NCBI GenBank assembly: GCA_964483145.1
Contig: CAZAAK010000049.1
Location: forward strand, 1-19,058
Direction: 5' to 3'
From: Colimorpha sp964483145
GTDB taxonomy: Bacteria; Bacteroidota; Bacteroidia; Bacteroidales; P3
Length of the DNA stretch: 19,058 nucleotides
This document shows positions 1-7,938 of the stretch, piece after piece (the first letter of the stretch is position 1; each line of letters begins with the position of its first letter). The notes under the pieces were generated by a model. The model was not told where the DNA came from. It was given only the letters and a program-made list of their open reading frames with translations, and made no database searches. The translations under genes were made by a program, and so were the position numbers.

Positions 1-18
1 GGGCTTTATTTCTCCTAT

Positions 19-41
19 TTCCAAATTAACTGCTATCTTTG
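19..41 (+). promoter_or_regulatory. Candidate Bacteroidota promoter facing right
   Basis: TATCTTTG at 34-41 matches the TAnnTTTG -7 box, and TTC at 19-21 lies exactly 12 nt upstream, as at other promoters in this window. Transcription would start near 48 and run antisense into the 3' end of the EamA transporter gene. No plus-strand gene follows, so it would serve an antisense or small RNA, or the match is chance. Confidence 0.3.
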
Positions 42-54
42 CACAGGACAATCG

Positions 55-99
55 GATAACCAACCTTATCTGGCTCTGTTGCATTTGTTGGTTGAATTC
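55..99. other. Inverted repeat downstream of the EamA gene
   Basis: AACCAAC (about 58-64) and GTTGGTT (about 88-94) can pair as a 7-bp stem with a loop of roughly 23 nt. The hairpin sits just past the EamA stop codon, between it and the promoter-like site at 34-41. There is no T-run on either side, so it is not a classical intrinsic terminator. It may protect or end the 3' end of the minus-strand transcript. Confidence 0.3.
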
Positions 100-103
100 A
101 GCC

Positions 104-1006
104 TTACTGCTGTCGAGCACGACTTTGGTTAACAATGGCCACACCGGAAAAAATAAGGATGGCCGCTATCACCTTCATCCATGTGAGGCGGTCCATACCA
201 ATGGAGACGCCTACAATGCAAGCGATAACGGGTTGTAGGTAATTGTACATGCTAACCAACGTGGGCCGAATACGTTGCTGGCCAACGGGAATAAGAAAAT
301 AGGCAACAAAGGTGGCAAGAAAAATAAGGTATGCCACCTCCCACCATACCTGCCTAGGAATAGCTGCATAATCGATACTGACCACTTGCCCGAAGGAAAA
401 CGGCAAAACAACGATAAAGGCAAAAAGGAACATCCATTTCATCAGCGTGACCACACTGTAGCGTTGGATGATGGGGCGGCACACACCCAAATAGATGGCA
501 AAACTGAGCGCGTTAACAATAACCAAGGCAATGCCCAACGGACTGGAATGCTCAGCCCCTCCTGAGTGACTGGACTGATAGATAAGCCAGATTACACCTA
601 CAAAGCTGAGTAGCACTCCTCCGGCTTTCTTCCAAGTAACAGGCTCCTTGAGGAAGATGGCTGCCACAAACATAGTCATTATGGGTGTGATGGAGTTTAC
701 CACCGAAAGGTCGATGGGCGTTGTCATGGAAATGGCGTAAAGGAATGTCTGTTGCGGCACCACCAGCCCCACCAACGAAGCGCCCAATATGCCTAAAAGG
801 TCTTTCCGCGACACCGGCTCTTTCTTGGTAAAAAGACTCAACAGCCAAAACAGCGCTCCCGCGCAGAAAGCACGGAAGGTAAACAGCACCACAGGCGACA
901 AACTACCCTGATTGGCAATATCTTTACAAAAGACAATGTTAAGTCCGAAAATGGCATAGGCGCCAAAACAGGCCAGATGGCCGATAAGTTGACTACGGTT
1001 CTTCAA
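104..1006 (-). CDS. EamA-family (DMT) transporter
   Basis: A 300-residue inner-membrane protein of about ten hydrophobic segments. It is arranged as two EamA repeats (roughly residues 8-140 and 155-295), the usual size for the drug/metabolite transporter superfamily. Typical features are the early small-aromatic segment at residues 12-26 and the LKEPVTWKK loop near residue 119, which is characteristic of EamA proteins. The substrate cannot be read from sequence; relatives export amino acids or other metabolites. The best start is a TTG codon at 1006, because no in-frame ATG lies between it and the upstream stop. It is the last gene of the recQ-side run, 13 bp after the fucosidase stop, so it is probably translated from the same message. 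Family confident, substrate unknown. Confidence 0.9.
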   Translation of the reverse strand: MKNRSQLIGHLACFGAYAIFGLNIVFCKDIANQGSLSPVVLFTFRAFCAGALFWLLSLFTKKEPVSRKDLLGILGASLVGLVVPQQTFLYAISMTTPIDLSVVNSITPIMTMFVAAIFLKEPVTWKKAGGVLLSFVGVIWLIYQSSHSGGAEHSSPLGIALVIVNALSFAIYLGVCRPIIQRYSVVTLMKWMFLFAFIVVLPFSFGQVVSIDYAAIPRQVWWEVAYLIFLATFVAYFLIPVGQQRIRPTLVSMYNYLQPVIACIVGVSIGMDRLTWMKVIAAILIFSGVAIVNQSRARQQ

Positions 1007-1019
1007 TATGTGCTGTACT

Positions 1020-2489
1020 TTAATAATTTATATTGTCGGACGTGTTGCCTTGGTAGATATTATCGAGAAACAGCCCCACCCGATTGATAATAGGGCATGC
1101 ACGGCAACCAGTGAAGCGGATGCGAACGCCTTTGGTGGTATATGTGGGGGTGAGAAGGATGCGTTTGTAGCCAATAGTTGTGGGGGTAGCAATGACCTCC
1201 CACTTACCGTTCCGGAGCACCAACACCTCGAAGTTCTCCACGCGTTGCCCCAACGGGATGTACTCTTGCAACATCACCCGGTTGAAGGTGACGGGCTGAG
1301 CAAAAGAGAGTGTGAGCGTGGGGTGGAGGCACCCATTGTCCACGGCCCAATATTTATGGTAATTGGTGTCAGTGACATTGGCTGCACGAAAGTTCCATGC
1401 TCCCCCTCCTCGCACATTAGAGGCGTAAACGTAGGCATGCCTTGCCAAATCGTTGCCAAAAATGGAATCCAAAGCAGCACGGAACTCCATCACCCGCGCC
1501 GAATCTTCGGCATCAATCAAACCGCGGCGGTCGGGCGGGACGTTCAGCAGCAACACACTGTTGCGGCCAACACTACTGTAATATATACCAAGCAATTGCT
1601 GCACGGTCTTGAGGTGTTCGCACCTGTGATGAAACCAACCTGGACGGATGGACACATCCACCTCGGCGGGGATATAGTATTTGCCGTCGCGCTCGCCCTG
1701 ATTAAGTAACGCCACAGGTGGCGCAAACGGGCCCGGCTGATAGCCATCGGTGTTGAGGCGCGACCAACAAGTCTCACCATTGACGCCCCGCTCGTTCCCC
1801 ATCCAATGGCAACCGGGGCCTACATCGCTAAAGATAAGAGCTTGAGGTTGCAGGCGCATCACAGTGCGATTGAAAAGGGACCAATCGTACTCTTGTTTCT
1901 TTCCACTAGGGCCTTCTCCATTGGCGCCATCGAACCACTGCTCGAAAATTTCACCGTAGCGGGTCAAAGCATGTTCAAGCGTGCGGAGAAAGGTTGCGTT
2001 GTATTGTGGCGTTCCGTAAGTGGGGTCGTTGCGGTCCCAGGGGGAGATATAAACGCCAAACTTTATGTCCCCTTTGCGGCAAGCTTGGGAAAGTTCCAAC
2101 AGCACATCCCCTTCTCCATTACGCCAACTGCTCTCACGCACGGTATGGCCACTGGCCGGATTGGGCCACAAACAGAAACCGTCGTGATGCTTGGCTGTGA
2201 TGATGATACCTTTGAAACCAGCACCTTTAGCCACCGCAACCCATTGATTGCAGTCGAGCTGAGACGGATTGAACATATCCGCCGATTCGTTGCCACTACC
2301 CCACTCCTTGCCAGAGAAGGTATTGGGTCCAAAATGACAGAACATGTTCATTTCCATACGTTGCCAGCGCACTTGGGCCTCAGTGGGGCAAGGGCCGAAC
2401 GAAGCCGGAGGATTGCTTTGGGCTTCTACTGCAACGGAATAAAACAGTAGAGCAAAAAATAAGAAATATTGGAATCTACCCATATCCAT
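1020..2489 (-). CDS. Secreted alpha-L-fucosidase, GH29, with C-terminal discoidin-like domain
   Basis: A 489-residue glycoside hydrolase family 29 enzyme, expected to release fucose from glycans in the periplasm or at the cell surface. A signal peptide covers residues 1-23 (hydrophobic core, cut near VEA|QS). The catalytic barrel spans roughly 30-345. It contains HFG at 52-54, KHHDGF at 100-105 and EQWFDG at 183-188, where D187 is the expected nucleophile. E233 in GNERG, 46 residues later, is the likely acid/base, as in GH29 subfamily B; E276 in AEVDVS is an alternative. Residues about 350-475 resemble an F5/8 (discoidin) carbohydrate-binding module. Translation could start at 2489 or two codons later at 2483; a duplicated start sequence lies here. 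It suggests mucin or milk-glycan foraging, but no SusC/SusD pair is in the window. Confidence 0.93.
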   Translation of the reverse strand: MDMGRFQYFLFFALLFYSVAVEAQSNPPASFGPCPTEAQVRWQRMEMNMFCHFGPNTFSGKEWGSGNESADMFNPSQLDCNQWVAVAKGAGFKGIIITAKHHDGFCLWPNPASGHTVRESSWRNGEGDVLLELSQACRKGDIKFGVYISPWDRNDPTYGTPQYNATFLRTLEHALTRYGEIFEQWFDGANGEGPSGKKQEYDWSLFNRTVMRLQPQALIFSDVGPGCHWMGNERGVNGETCWSRLNTDGYQPGPFAPPVALLNQGERDGKYYIPAEVDVSIRPGWFHHRCEHLKTVQQLLGIYYSSVGRNSVLLLNVPPDRRGLIDAEDSARVMEFRAALDSIFGNDLARHAYVYASNVRGGGAWNFRAANVTDTNYHKYWAVDNGCLHPTLTLSFAQPVTFNRVMLQEYIPLGQRVENFEVLVLRNGKWEVIATPTTIGYKRILLTPTYTTKGVRIRFTGCRACPIINRVGLFLDNIYQGNTSDNINY

Positions 2490-2505
2490 TAGAATCTACC
2501 CATAT
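2472..2505 (-). repeat. 14-bp direct repeat duplicating the fucosidase start codon
   Basis: GAATCTACCCATAT occurs at 2472-2485 and again at 2492-2505, a 20-bp period. On the minus strand each copy reads ATGGGTAGATTC. The downstream copy continues as the fucosidase (M-G-R-F-Q), whereas the upstream copy runs straight into TAA after four codons. The result is a four-codon mini-ORF ending right before the true start. Confidence 0.8.
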
Positions 2506-2561
2506 TTATTTGCGTAGGAGACCTGTCAAGTCTGTTCCTCCGAACCTGCTATGCATAGCCA

Positions 2562-2948
2562 TCATTTTGCCTTGGCATCGATTTTGGCTTGGAACTTAGC
2601 CGACTCTATCACAAAGCGCTCGTGCCGTCCCTCACCAATAAGGCCGCACTCGTCAAAGGCCTTTACCTCAAAGACCAACCGCCGTCGGTCCACTTGCACT
2701 AGCTCGCTCTCGCACCATACGCGCATGCCTACGGGAGTGGCAGCACTGTGAGTTACATTAACCAAAGTGCCTACAGTGCCTTGTCCCTCTTCTAGGAAAG
2801 GCAATACGCTCTCGTAACAAGTCTGCTCAATGAGGGCTACCATCATAGGCGTGGCAAAAACTTTAACCAAACCGCTACCAATACGTGCTGCGGTAACTTC
2901 CTCGGTAACAATCTGTTCCTGATATCCTTTTATTCCTGGGGTAATCAT
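2562..2948 (-). CDS. Hotdog-fold thioesterase, FlK (fluoroacetyl-CoA thioesterase)-like
   Basis: A 128-residue single hotdog-domain protein, the usual length for this family, starting at the ATG at 2946-2948 (MITPGIKGY). Residues equivalent to the Thr-Glu-His set of FlK are visible: T in ATPMM, E in ALIEQTC and H in VTHSAATPVG. It is probably a cytosolic acyl-CoA thioesterase. These homologues are widespread in Bacteroidota and nothing here shows activity on a fluorinated substrate. An open frame continues 11 codons upstream, but that extension looks non-native. It lies 37 bp after the phosphodiesterase gene and about 73 bp before the fucosidase gene, in the middle of the run. Fold confident, substrate unknown. 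Confidence 0.85.
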   Translation of the reverse strand: MITPGIKGYQEQIVTEEVTAARIGSGLVKVFATPMMVALIEQTCYESVLPFLEEGQGTVGTLVNVTHSAATPVGMRVWCESELVQVDRRRLVFEVKAFDECGLIGEGRHERFVIESAKFQAKIDAKAK

Positions 2949-2985
2949 ATTCTTTCGTTGATTTCGGTTTATAAACTGCAATAAT

Positions 2986-3837
2986 TCAATTCTCCAGCCA
3001 CTCCGTCACATCCAGCGGCAAGTCTGTGGTGATAAAGTCCACACCCAGTTCTTTCATCTGCCGTGCGGTATCCTCGTCGTTAACGGTCCATACACTAACA
3101 CTCATCCCCAACTTCCTGGCCTGCAAGACCCATTCGGGATGTTCCTGCAGTACCTTATAGTTATAGTCAATGGAATTGCTGCCCATCGACTTCAATTCAT
3201 CAGGCGGGACATCGCCACCTAAATAGGCAACCGAAGCAGTTGGCATTAACCCGATAATCGTCTTGCATATAGGCAGACTAAAGGATATAAAGCATACATT
3301 TTTTTCAAGGCCCCATTGCTTCACCGCTTCCACTGCCGCTGTTGCCGCTGAGGCGACCTTGCCGCCATCGGAGTGCACCTTGATTTCAAAGAAAAGACGG
3401 GTAGAGACACCCCTTGCCGATTGTTGCGCCAAAGCATTGGTATAGTTTTCCAGAAACTCCTTGAGCGTAGGAATCCTCTCGCCATTGGAAAGAGTAGCAG
3501 CTGGGTGTTCCATCACTTCGCTATAGGGTGCCTCCCAAATGGGCAAACCTTGCAGCATATTGTCATGGAGAACAATGGCCACACCGTCACCCGTCAACTG
3601 CATGTCGAATTCGGTACCCGCAAAATCATGATCTACTGCAATCTGCATTGCCGATATGGTATTTTCTGCCGAGCCCTCGTATTTGTAGAACCCTCGATGC
3701 GCCACAACGCCCACCTTCTTGGATACTTTCACCCCTTTGTCCTGTTGCGCCATAGCGCATGTCCCACATACACCCATTGTCACAAGCAACAGCATTCGAA
3801 CAGCAAAATAGTCCAACTCCCTTGTCATAAAAAACAT
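2986..3837 (-). CDS. Secreted glycerophosphodiester phosphodiesterase (GDPD family)
   Basis: A 283-residue protein that should hydrolyse glycerophosphodiesters, the deacylated phospholipid head groups, to glycerol-3-phosphate and an alcohol in the periplasm. Residues 1-30 form a signal peptide (core around 15-27, Ala-Met-Ala before QQ). The GDPD barrel follows with its standard metal and catalytic motifs: H47-R48-G49, E58-N59-T60, TEFD with E76 and D78, and the catalytic H91-D92. FFEIKV near 148-153 adds a third metal-ligand Glu, and SVWTVND and TTDLP lie near the C-terminus. The gene starts 17 bp after the recQ stop, suggesting co-transcription. Alternative starts are M4 (3828) and M15 (3795); the long form supplies the basic residues in front of the hydrophobic core. 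Confidence 0.92.
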   Translation of the reverse strand: MFFMTRELDYFAVRMLLLVTMGVCGTCAMAQQDKGVKVSKKVGVVAHRGFYKYEGSAENTISAMQIAVDHDFAGTEFDMQLTGDGVAIVLHDNMLQGLPIWEAPYSEVMEHPAATLSNGERIPTLKEFLENYTNALAQQSARGVSTRLFFEIKVHSDGGKVASAATAAVEAVKQWGLEKNVCFISFSLPICKTIIGLMPTASVAYLGGDVPPDELKSMGSNSIDYNYKVLQEHPEWVLQARKLGMSVSVWTVNDEDTARQMKELGVDFITTDLPLDVTEWLEN

Positions 3838-3854
3838 TGTTTTCTAGAAGAACG

Positions 3855-6059
3855 TCAATATCCGAAATCTGCCAAAAACTTGATTCGCATCAGCCTGATT
3901 TCCTGTTCGGTGTAATCGTCGTCATCGGCAAATTCATCGTAAGCCTCCTGCAGGTCGCCGCTTTCCGACTCGCGCCAATAGTCCGTCAGCACATCCTGAT
4001 GTTCCTGCTCGATATTCTCATTGATATAGTAATCTATGTTGAGCTTGGTGCCGGAAGAGATGATGCGTTCCATCTCACCCATCAGTTCATCCATAGTCAT
4101 GCCTTTGCCCCGAGCAATGTCATCCAAGGATTTGCGGCTATCGATGGACCGGATAATGTAGATTTTGTTTTCCGACTTGTGGGCAACACTGTGCACCACA
4201 ATATCCTGTGGGCGTTCAATCTCATTATCTTCCACATACGACTTAATCAAGTCAACAAAAGGTTGCCCGTATTTCTGTGCTTTGCCAATTCCTACGCCCT
4301 GACAACGGCTCAGCTCCTCCACATTGCAGGGGTACTGAATGGTCATATCCTTGATGGAACGATCCTCAAAAATTACATGCAACGGCAATTTCTCCTTTTG
4401 GGCAATGGACCTAAGCAGGCTTTTCAATTGGGCGTAGAGGGCTTCATCGCCAGCAGCAACAGCACCACCTAATGGCATCACTTCGTCACTGTCGTCACTG
4501 GTGGCCGAGGCGCTGTAGTTGTGGTCGCAGGCAACAGTAATGTCATAGGGCTTTTTGATGAATTTGTGCCCAGCAGGTGTTAATTTGAGCACCCCATACA
4601 TCTCAATCTCCTTGGTGAGTAATTTTTCGAAGACAGCCTGCCGCAACACTGCTTTCCAAAAGAGTTCGTCGTGGTCCTTACCCTGGCCCCATTGCTCCAA
4701 TTCGTCCTGCTTGTAGATCTTGGTGTTGCTGTTTTTTCTTCCCAACATCACATCCACAATATCCTTAGCTTTAAAAGCCTGTTTGGTAGCTAGGATGGTC
4801 TCCAAAGCATACTGCATTTCTTCCTTGGCGGGGACCTTAGGCTTGGGATGCAGGCAGTTGTCGCAGCAACCACAGTTTTCTTGGTTATAATCCTCACCAA
4901 AATAGCGCAACAGGTTCAGCCGACGGCAAGCCGACGACTCGGCATAACTGACCACCTCCTGCACCAATTGGTTGGCCATTTCCTGCTCGGTAATATTTTT
5001 GTCTACAAAAAATTTGTAGAGCCTCTCCACATCGTGTTCCGAGTAAAAGGCAATGCACTTGCCCTCGCCGCCATCACGTCCGGCACGACCGGTCTCCTGA
5101 TAGTAGCCTTCCAAACTCTTGGGGATGTCGTGATGAATAACAAAACGCACGTCGGGTTTGTCTATACCCATGCCGAAAGCAATGGTTGCCACAATTACAT
5201 CCACCTCCTCCATCAGAAACTTATCTTGGTTCTCTGCGCGCACCTTATTGTCCAAGCCGGCATGATAAGGCAATGCTTTGATGCCATTGAGTGTCAGCAT
5301 CTCGGCTAGGTCTTCCACTTTTTTACGGGTCAGACAGTAGATAATGCCGCTTTTACCTTCATTCTCGCGGATGAACTTGATAATTTCCTTGTGCAACTCA
5401 ATAGTGTCGTTGGGCTTGGGACGCACCTCATAATAAAGGTTCGGGCGGTTGAAGGAAGAGACAAAAAGCTTTGCATTTTCCATGTGCAAGTTCTTGATAA
5501 TATCCTGCTGCACCTTGGGCGTGGCCGAAGCCGTAAGGGTAAGTATGGGCGAGTGGATGTTGATGCTGTCGATAGCCTCACGCAACCGGCGGTACTCGGG
5601 CCGGAAGTCATGCCCCCATTCCGAGATGCAATGCGCTTCATCAATTGCAAAAAACGAGATTTCTATCTGTTTGAGGAATTCTATTGCATCTTCTTTTGAG
5701 AGTGTTTCCGGCGCTACATACAGTAGCTTGGTGCCACCCCGCAGCAAATCGTCCTTCACTTCTTTGGCCTGAACCCTGGAAAGGGAAGAGTTTAAGAAGT
5801 GTGCCACGCAATCCTGCCCCGAAGTGTATCGAACCGCATCAACCTGATTTTTCATCAAGGCAATGAGAGGAGATACTACAATGGCAGTACCTCTACTTAT
5901 CATAGCAGGCAGTTGGTAGCAGAGCGACTTTCCACCCCCCGTAGGCATGATAACAAAGGTGTCCTGACCATCCAAAATACTATTGATGATGGCTTCTTGG
6001 TCACCTTTAAAGCTATCAAAACCAAATATTTCTTTTAACTTTGCGTGCAAATCTATCAT
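3855..6059 (-). CDS. recQ: ATP-dependent DNA helicase RecQ
   Basis: A 734-residue 3'-5' DNA helicase for recombination and replication-fork repair, counted from the ATG at 6057-6059 (MIDLHAKLKE). An open frame reaches 6092 but its extra 11 residues lie within the promoter region. Helicase domain 1 carries GGGKS (41-45) and DEAH (140-143). Domain 2 has GMGIDKPDVR (297-306) and QETGRAGRDG (321-330). The RecQ zinc site is C378, C396, C399 and C402, followed by a winged-helix RQC region. An HRDC domain covers about 535-615, and the tail has a helix-turn-helix-like part followed by an acidic stretch at 708-722. The length is above the roughly 610 residues of E. coli RecQ because of this tail, common in Bacteroidota. 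It is first in the minus-strand run. Confidence 0.97.
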   Translation of the reverse strand: MIDLHAKLKEIFGFDSFKGDQEAIINSILDGQDTFVIMPTGGGKSLCYQLPAMISRGTAIVVSPLIALMKNQVDAVRYTSGQDCVAHFLNSSLSRVQAKEVKDDLLRGGTKLLYVAPETLSKEDAIEFLKQIEISFFAIDEAHCISEWGHDFRPEYRRLREAIDSINIHSPILTLTASATPKVQQDIIKNLHMENAKLFVSSFNRPNLYYEVRPKPNDTIELHKEIIKFIRENEGKSGIIYCLTRKKVEDLAEMLTLNGIKALPYHAGLDNKVRAENQDKFLMEEVDVIVATIAFGMGIDKPDVRFVIHHDIPKSLEGYYQETGRAGRDGGEGKCIAFYSEHDVERLYKFFVDKNITEQEMANQLVQEVVSYAESSACRRLNLLRYFGEDYNQENCGCCDNCLHPKPKVPAKEEMQYALETILATKQAFKAKDIVDVMLGRKNSNTKIYKQDELEQWGQGKDHDELFWKAVLRQAVFEKLLTKEIEMYGVLKLTPAGHKFIKKPYDITVACDHNYSASATSDDSDEVMPLGGAVAAGDEALYAQLKSLLRSIAQKEKLPLHVIFEDRSIKDMTIQYPCNVEELSRCQGVGIGKAQKYGQPFVDLIKSYVEDNEIERPQDIVVHSVAHKSENKIYIIRSIDSRKSLDDIARGKGMTMDELMGEMERIISSGTKLNIDYYINENIEQEHQDVLTDYWRESESGDLQEAYDEFADDDDYTEQEIRLMRIKFLADFGY

Positions 6060-6061
6060 AA

Positions 6062-6084
6062 TCCAAAAAAAACATGTAATTTTG
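6062..6084 (+). promoter_or_regulatory. kdsD-lptB promoter
   Basis: TAATTTTG at 6077-6084 matches the TAnnTTTG -7 box. Upstream comes TCC at 6062-6064 and an eight-A tract, with exactly 12 nt between TCC and the box. Start would be near 6090, about 40 nt before the TTG start of kdsD. The -7 box is only 5 bp from the oppositely oriented recQ box, so polymerases cannot occupy both at once. Confidence 0.55.
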
Positions 6085-6089
6085 CAATT

Positions 6090-6097
6090 CAAAGTTA
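6090..6097 (-). promoter_or_regulatory. recQ promoter, -7 box
   Basis: On the minus strand the sequence reads TAACTTTG, a full match to TAnnTTTG. Transcription would begin about 6082-6086, giving a leader of about 25 nt before the recQ ATG. No clear -33 TTTG is present. The box lies inside the transcribed region of the opposing kdsD promoter. Confidence 0.55.
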
Positions 6098-6131
6098 CTA
6101 AAAATATTTAGATTACAGAAAAAAATTAGCC

Positions 6132-7109
6132 TTGAAATCAAGTAAAGAAATACAAGATATTGCAATTCACGTAATTGCTGACGAAAAAAAAGCTATTGAG
6201 GAACTCGAAAAGTACATCGACAACAGCTTTTCTGATGCTGTTGAAACCATTTTTTCAGCCTCCGGACGGGTTATTATCACTGGTATTGGAAAGAGCGCAA
6301 ATATCGCCACAAAGATCGTTTCCACCTTCAACAGCACCGGCACTCCTGCCCTCTTCATGCATGCCGCCGATGCCATCCATGGAGACTTGGGTATGATACA
6401 GCAAGACGACGTTGTCATCTGCATCTCCAAGAGTGGAAATACTCCCGAGATCAAGGTGCTCATCCCTTTGGTAAAAGATTTTGGCAACAGACTCATTGCC
6501 ATCGTAGGAAACCCCGATTCCTTTTTGGCGCACGAAGCCGACATTGTGCTGAACACCTCCGTGGCACACGAAGCCTGCCCAAACAACCTTGCCCCCACCA
6601 GTAGCACCACCGCCCAACTAGTCATGGGCGACGCGCTAGCTGTAGCCCTTATCGAGTGTCGCAACTTTACTGCCCGCGACTTTGCCCGTTTCCATCCGGG
6701 TGGTGCCCTCGGAAAACAACTCTACATGCGTGTCGGCGACCTCTACAAGCAGAACGAAAAACCACAAGTTGCCCCAACAGCCTCTATCCGCGACACCATA
6801 CTTGAGATGACCTCCCGCAGGTTGGGTTGCACTGTGGTAATCGACCCCCAAAACCTTGGCGTCATCCAAGGTATTATCACCGATGGCGACCTCCGGCGCA
6901 TGCTCAAAACCAACACCAATATCGACACTCTCACCGCTTCCGACATCATGTCGCGCAATCCCAAATGTGTCCAGGAAAACGAATACGCTGTTAGTGCACT
7001 CCAACTGATGCGTACCAACAGCATAACACAACTCATCGTCACCGACCCCGATGGCCTATACCTCGGTATCCTTCACCTGCACGACATTCTCCGCGAGGGT
7101 ATTATCTAA
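6132..7109 (+). CDS. kdsD: D-arabinose-5-phosphate isomerase (KpsF/GutQ/KdsD family)
   Basis: A 325-residue cytosolic sugar isomerase that converts ribulose-5-phosphate to arabinose-5-phosphate, the entry to Kdo for the LPS core. The SIS domain (about 30-180) shows GIGKSA at 51-56, the HAADAIHGDLG segment with its active-site His at about 77-87, and SKSGNT at 99-104. Two CBS domains follow (about 205-260 and 270-325), with the typical ITDGDLRR motif in the first. Full length matches E. coli KdsD (328). Start is a TTG at 6132; upstream codons reach a stop at 6099 without an ATG, and the next in-frame ATG would delete the active site. The following gene encodes LptB, fitting a shared LPS role. 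Confidence 0.93.
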   Translation: MKSSKEIQDIAIHVIADEKKAIEELEKYIDNSFSDAVETIFSASGRVIITGIGKSANIATKIVSTFNSTGTPALFMHAADAIHGDLGMIQQDDVVICISKSGNTPEIKVLIPLVKDFGNRLIAIVGNPDSFLAHEADIVLNTSVAHEACPNNLAPTSSTTAQLVMGDALAVALIECRNFTARDFARFHPGGALGKQLYMRVGDLYKQNEKPQVAPTASIRDTILEMTSRRLGCTVVIDPQNLGVIQGIITDGDLRRMLKTNTNIDTLTASDIMSRNPKCVQENEYAVSALQLMRTNSITQLIVTDPDGLYLGILHLHDILREGII

Positions 7110-7168
7110 CCAACTATCATTCCCCAAAACCGTCAAAGAAAGTTCGGAATCAGAAACTGAATACAAAA

Positions 7169-7933
7169 ATGGAACTTAGAACCGATAACATTGTCAAAAT
7201 ATACCGTTCGCGCACCGTTGTCAAGGAGGTGAGCGTTAATGTCCACCAAGGCGAGATCGTAGGGCTGCTCGGCCCCAACGGCGCTGGAAAAACCACCACT
7301 TTCTACATGATTGTGGGCATTATCAAGCCCTATTCGGGTCGCGTTTTCCTTGATGAGAAGGAAATTACCAAAATGCCTATGTACAAACGCGCGCAATTAG
7401 GGGTTGGCTATTTGGCACAGGAAGCTTCCGTTTTCCGCCAAATGACTGTGGAGAACAACATCATGTCTATCCTCGAATTTCGCAAAGACCTCAATAAGGA
7501 GCAACGCCGCGAGAAATGCGAGTCGCTCATTCGGGAATTTGGGTTGGAAAAAATCCGTCACAACAAAGGCATCCAACTCTCTGGTGGCGAACGCCGCCGC
7601 ACCGAGATTGCCCGTGCCCTAGCCAACGACCCAAAATTTCTGCTTCTTGATGAACCTTTTGCCGGCGTCGACCCCATTGCCGTGCAAGATATTCAGGATA
7701 TTGTGGCTCACCTCAAGGATCGCAACATCGGCATCCTCATCACCGACCACAACGTCCACGAAACGCTTAGCATCACCGACCGCGCCTACCTCCTCTACGA
7801 AGGTTCTGTCCTGCACCACGGTACCCCTGAAGAGATGGCCGCCGACCCCGATGTCCGCGAGAAATACCTTGGCCGCGACTTCGAGCTCCGCCGTGCAAAA
7901 ACCAAAGCCATCACCAACAACGACGGCCAATAG
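7169..7933 (+). CDS. lptB: LPS export ABC transporter ATP-binding protein LptB
   Basis: A 254-residue cytoplasmic ABC ATPase. As part of LptB2FGC it powers extraction of LPS from the inner membrane and its movement across the periplasm. All nucleotide-binding motifs are intact: Walker A GPNGAGKT at 35-42, Q-loop YLAQEAS near 81-87, signature LSGGE at 137-141, Walker B LLLDEPFAGVDP with D161 and E162, and switch H194 in ITDHNVHE. FYMIVG after Walker A and AGVDPIAV after Walker B are typical of LptB rather than of LivG-type ATPases. It follows kdsD by 59 bp with no promoter box between, so the pair is probably one transcript. Other lpt genes are not in the window. Its stop is 5 bp from the stop of the convergent outer-membrane protein gene. 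Confidence 0.95.
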   Translation: MELRTDNIVKIYRSRTVVKEVSVNVHQGEIVGLLGPNGAGKTTTFYMIVGIIKPYSGRVFLDEKEITKMPMYKRAQLGVGYLAQEASVFRQMTVENNIMSILEFRKDLNKEQRREKCESLIREFGLEKIRHNKGIQLSGGERRRTEIARALANDPKFLLLDEPFAGVDPIAVQDIQDIVAHLKDRNIGILITDHNVHETLSITDRAYLLYEGSVLHHGTPEEMAADPDVREKYLGRDFELRRAKTKAITNNDGQ

Positions 7934-7938
7934 CCATA

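Noticed and set aside
1008..2450. Two plus-strand open frames (1008-1709, 1806-2450) antisense to the fucosidase gene
   Set aside because: The opposite frame encodes a complete GH29 enzyme with catalytic residues; these are shadows.
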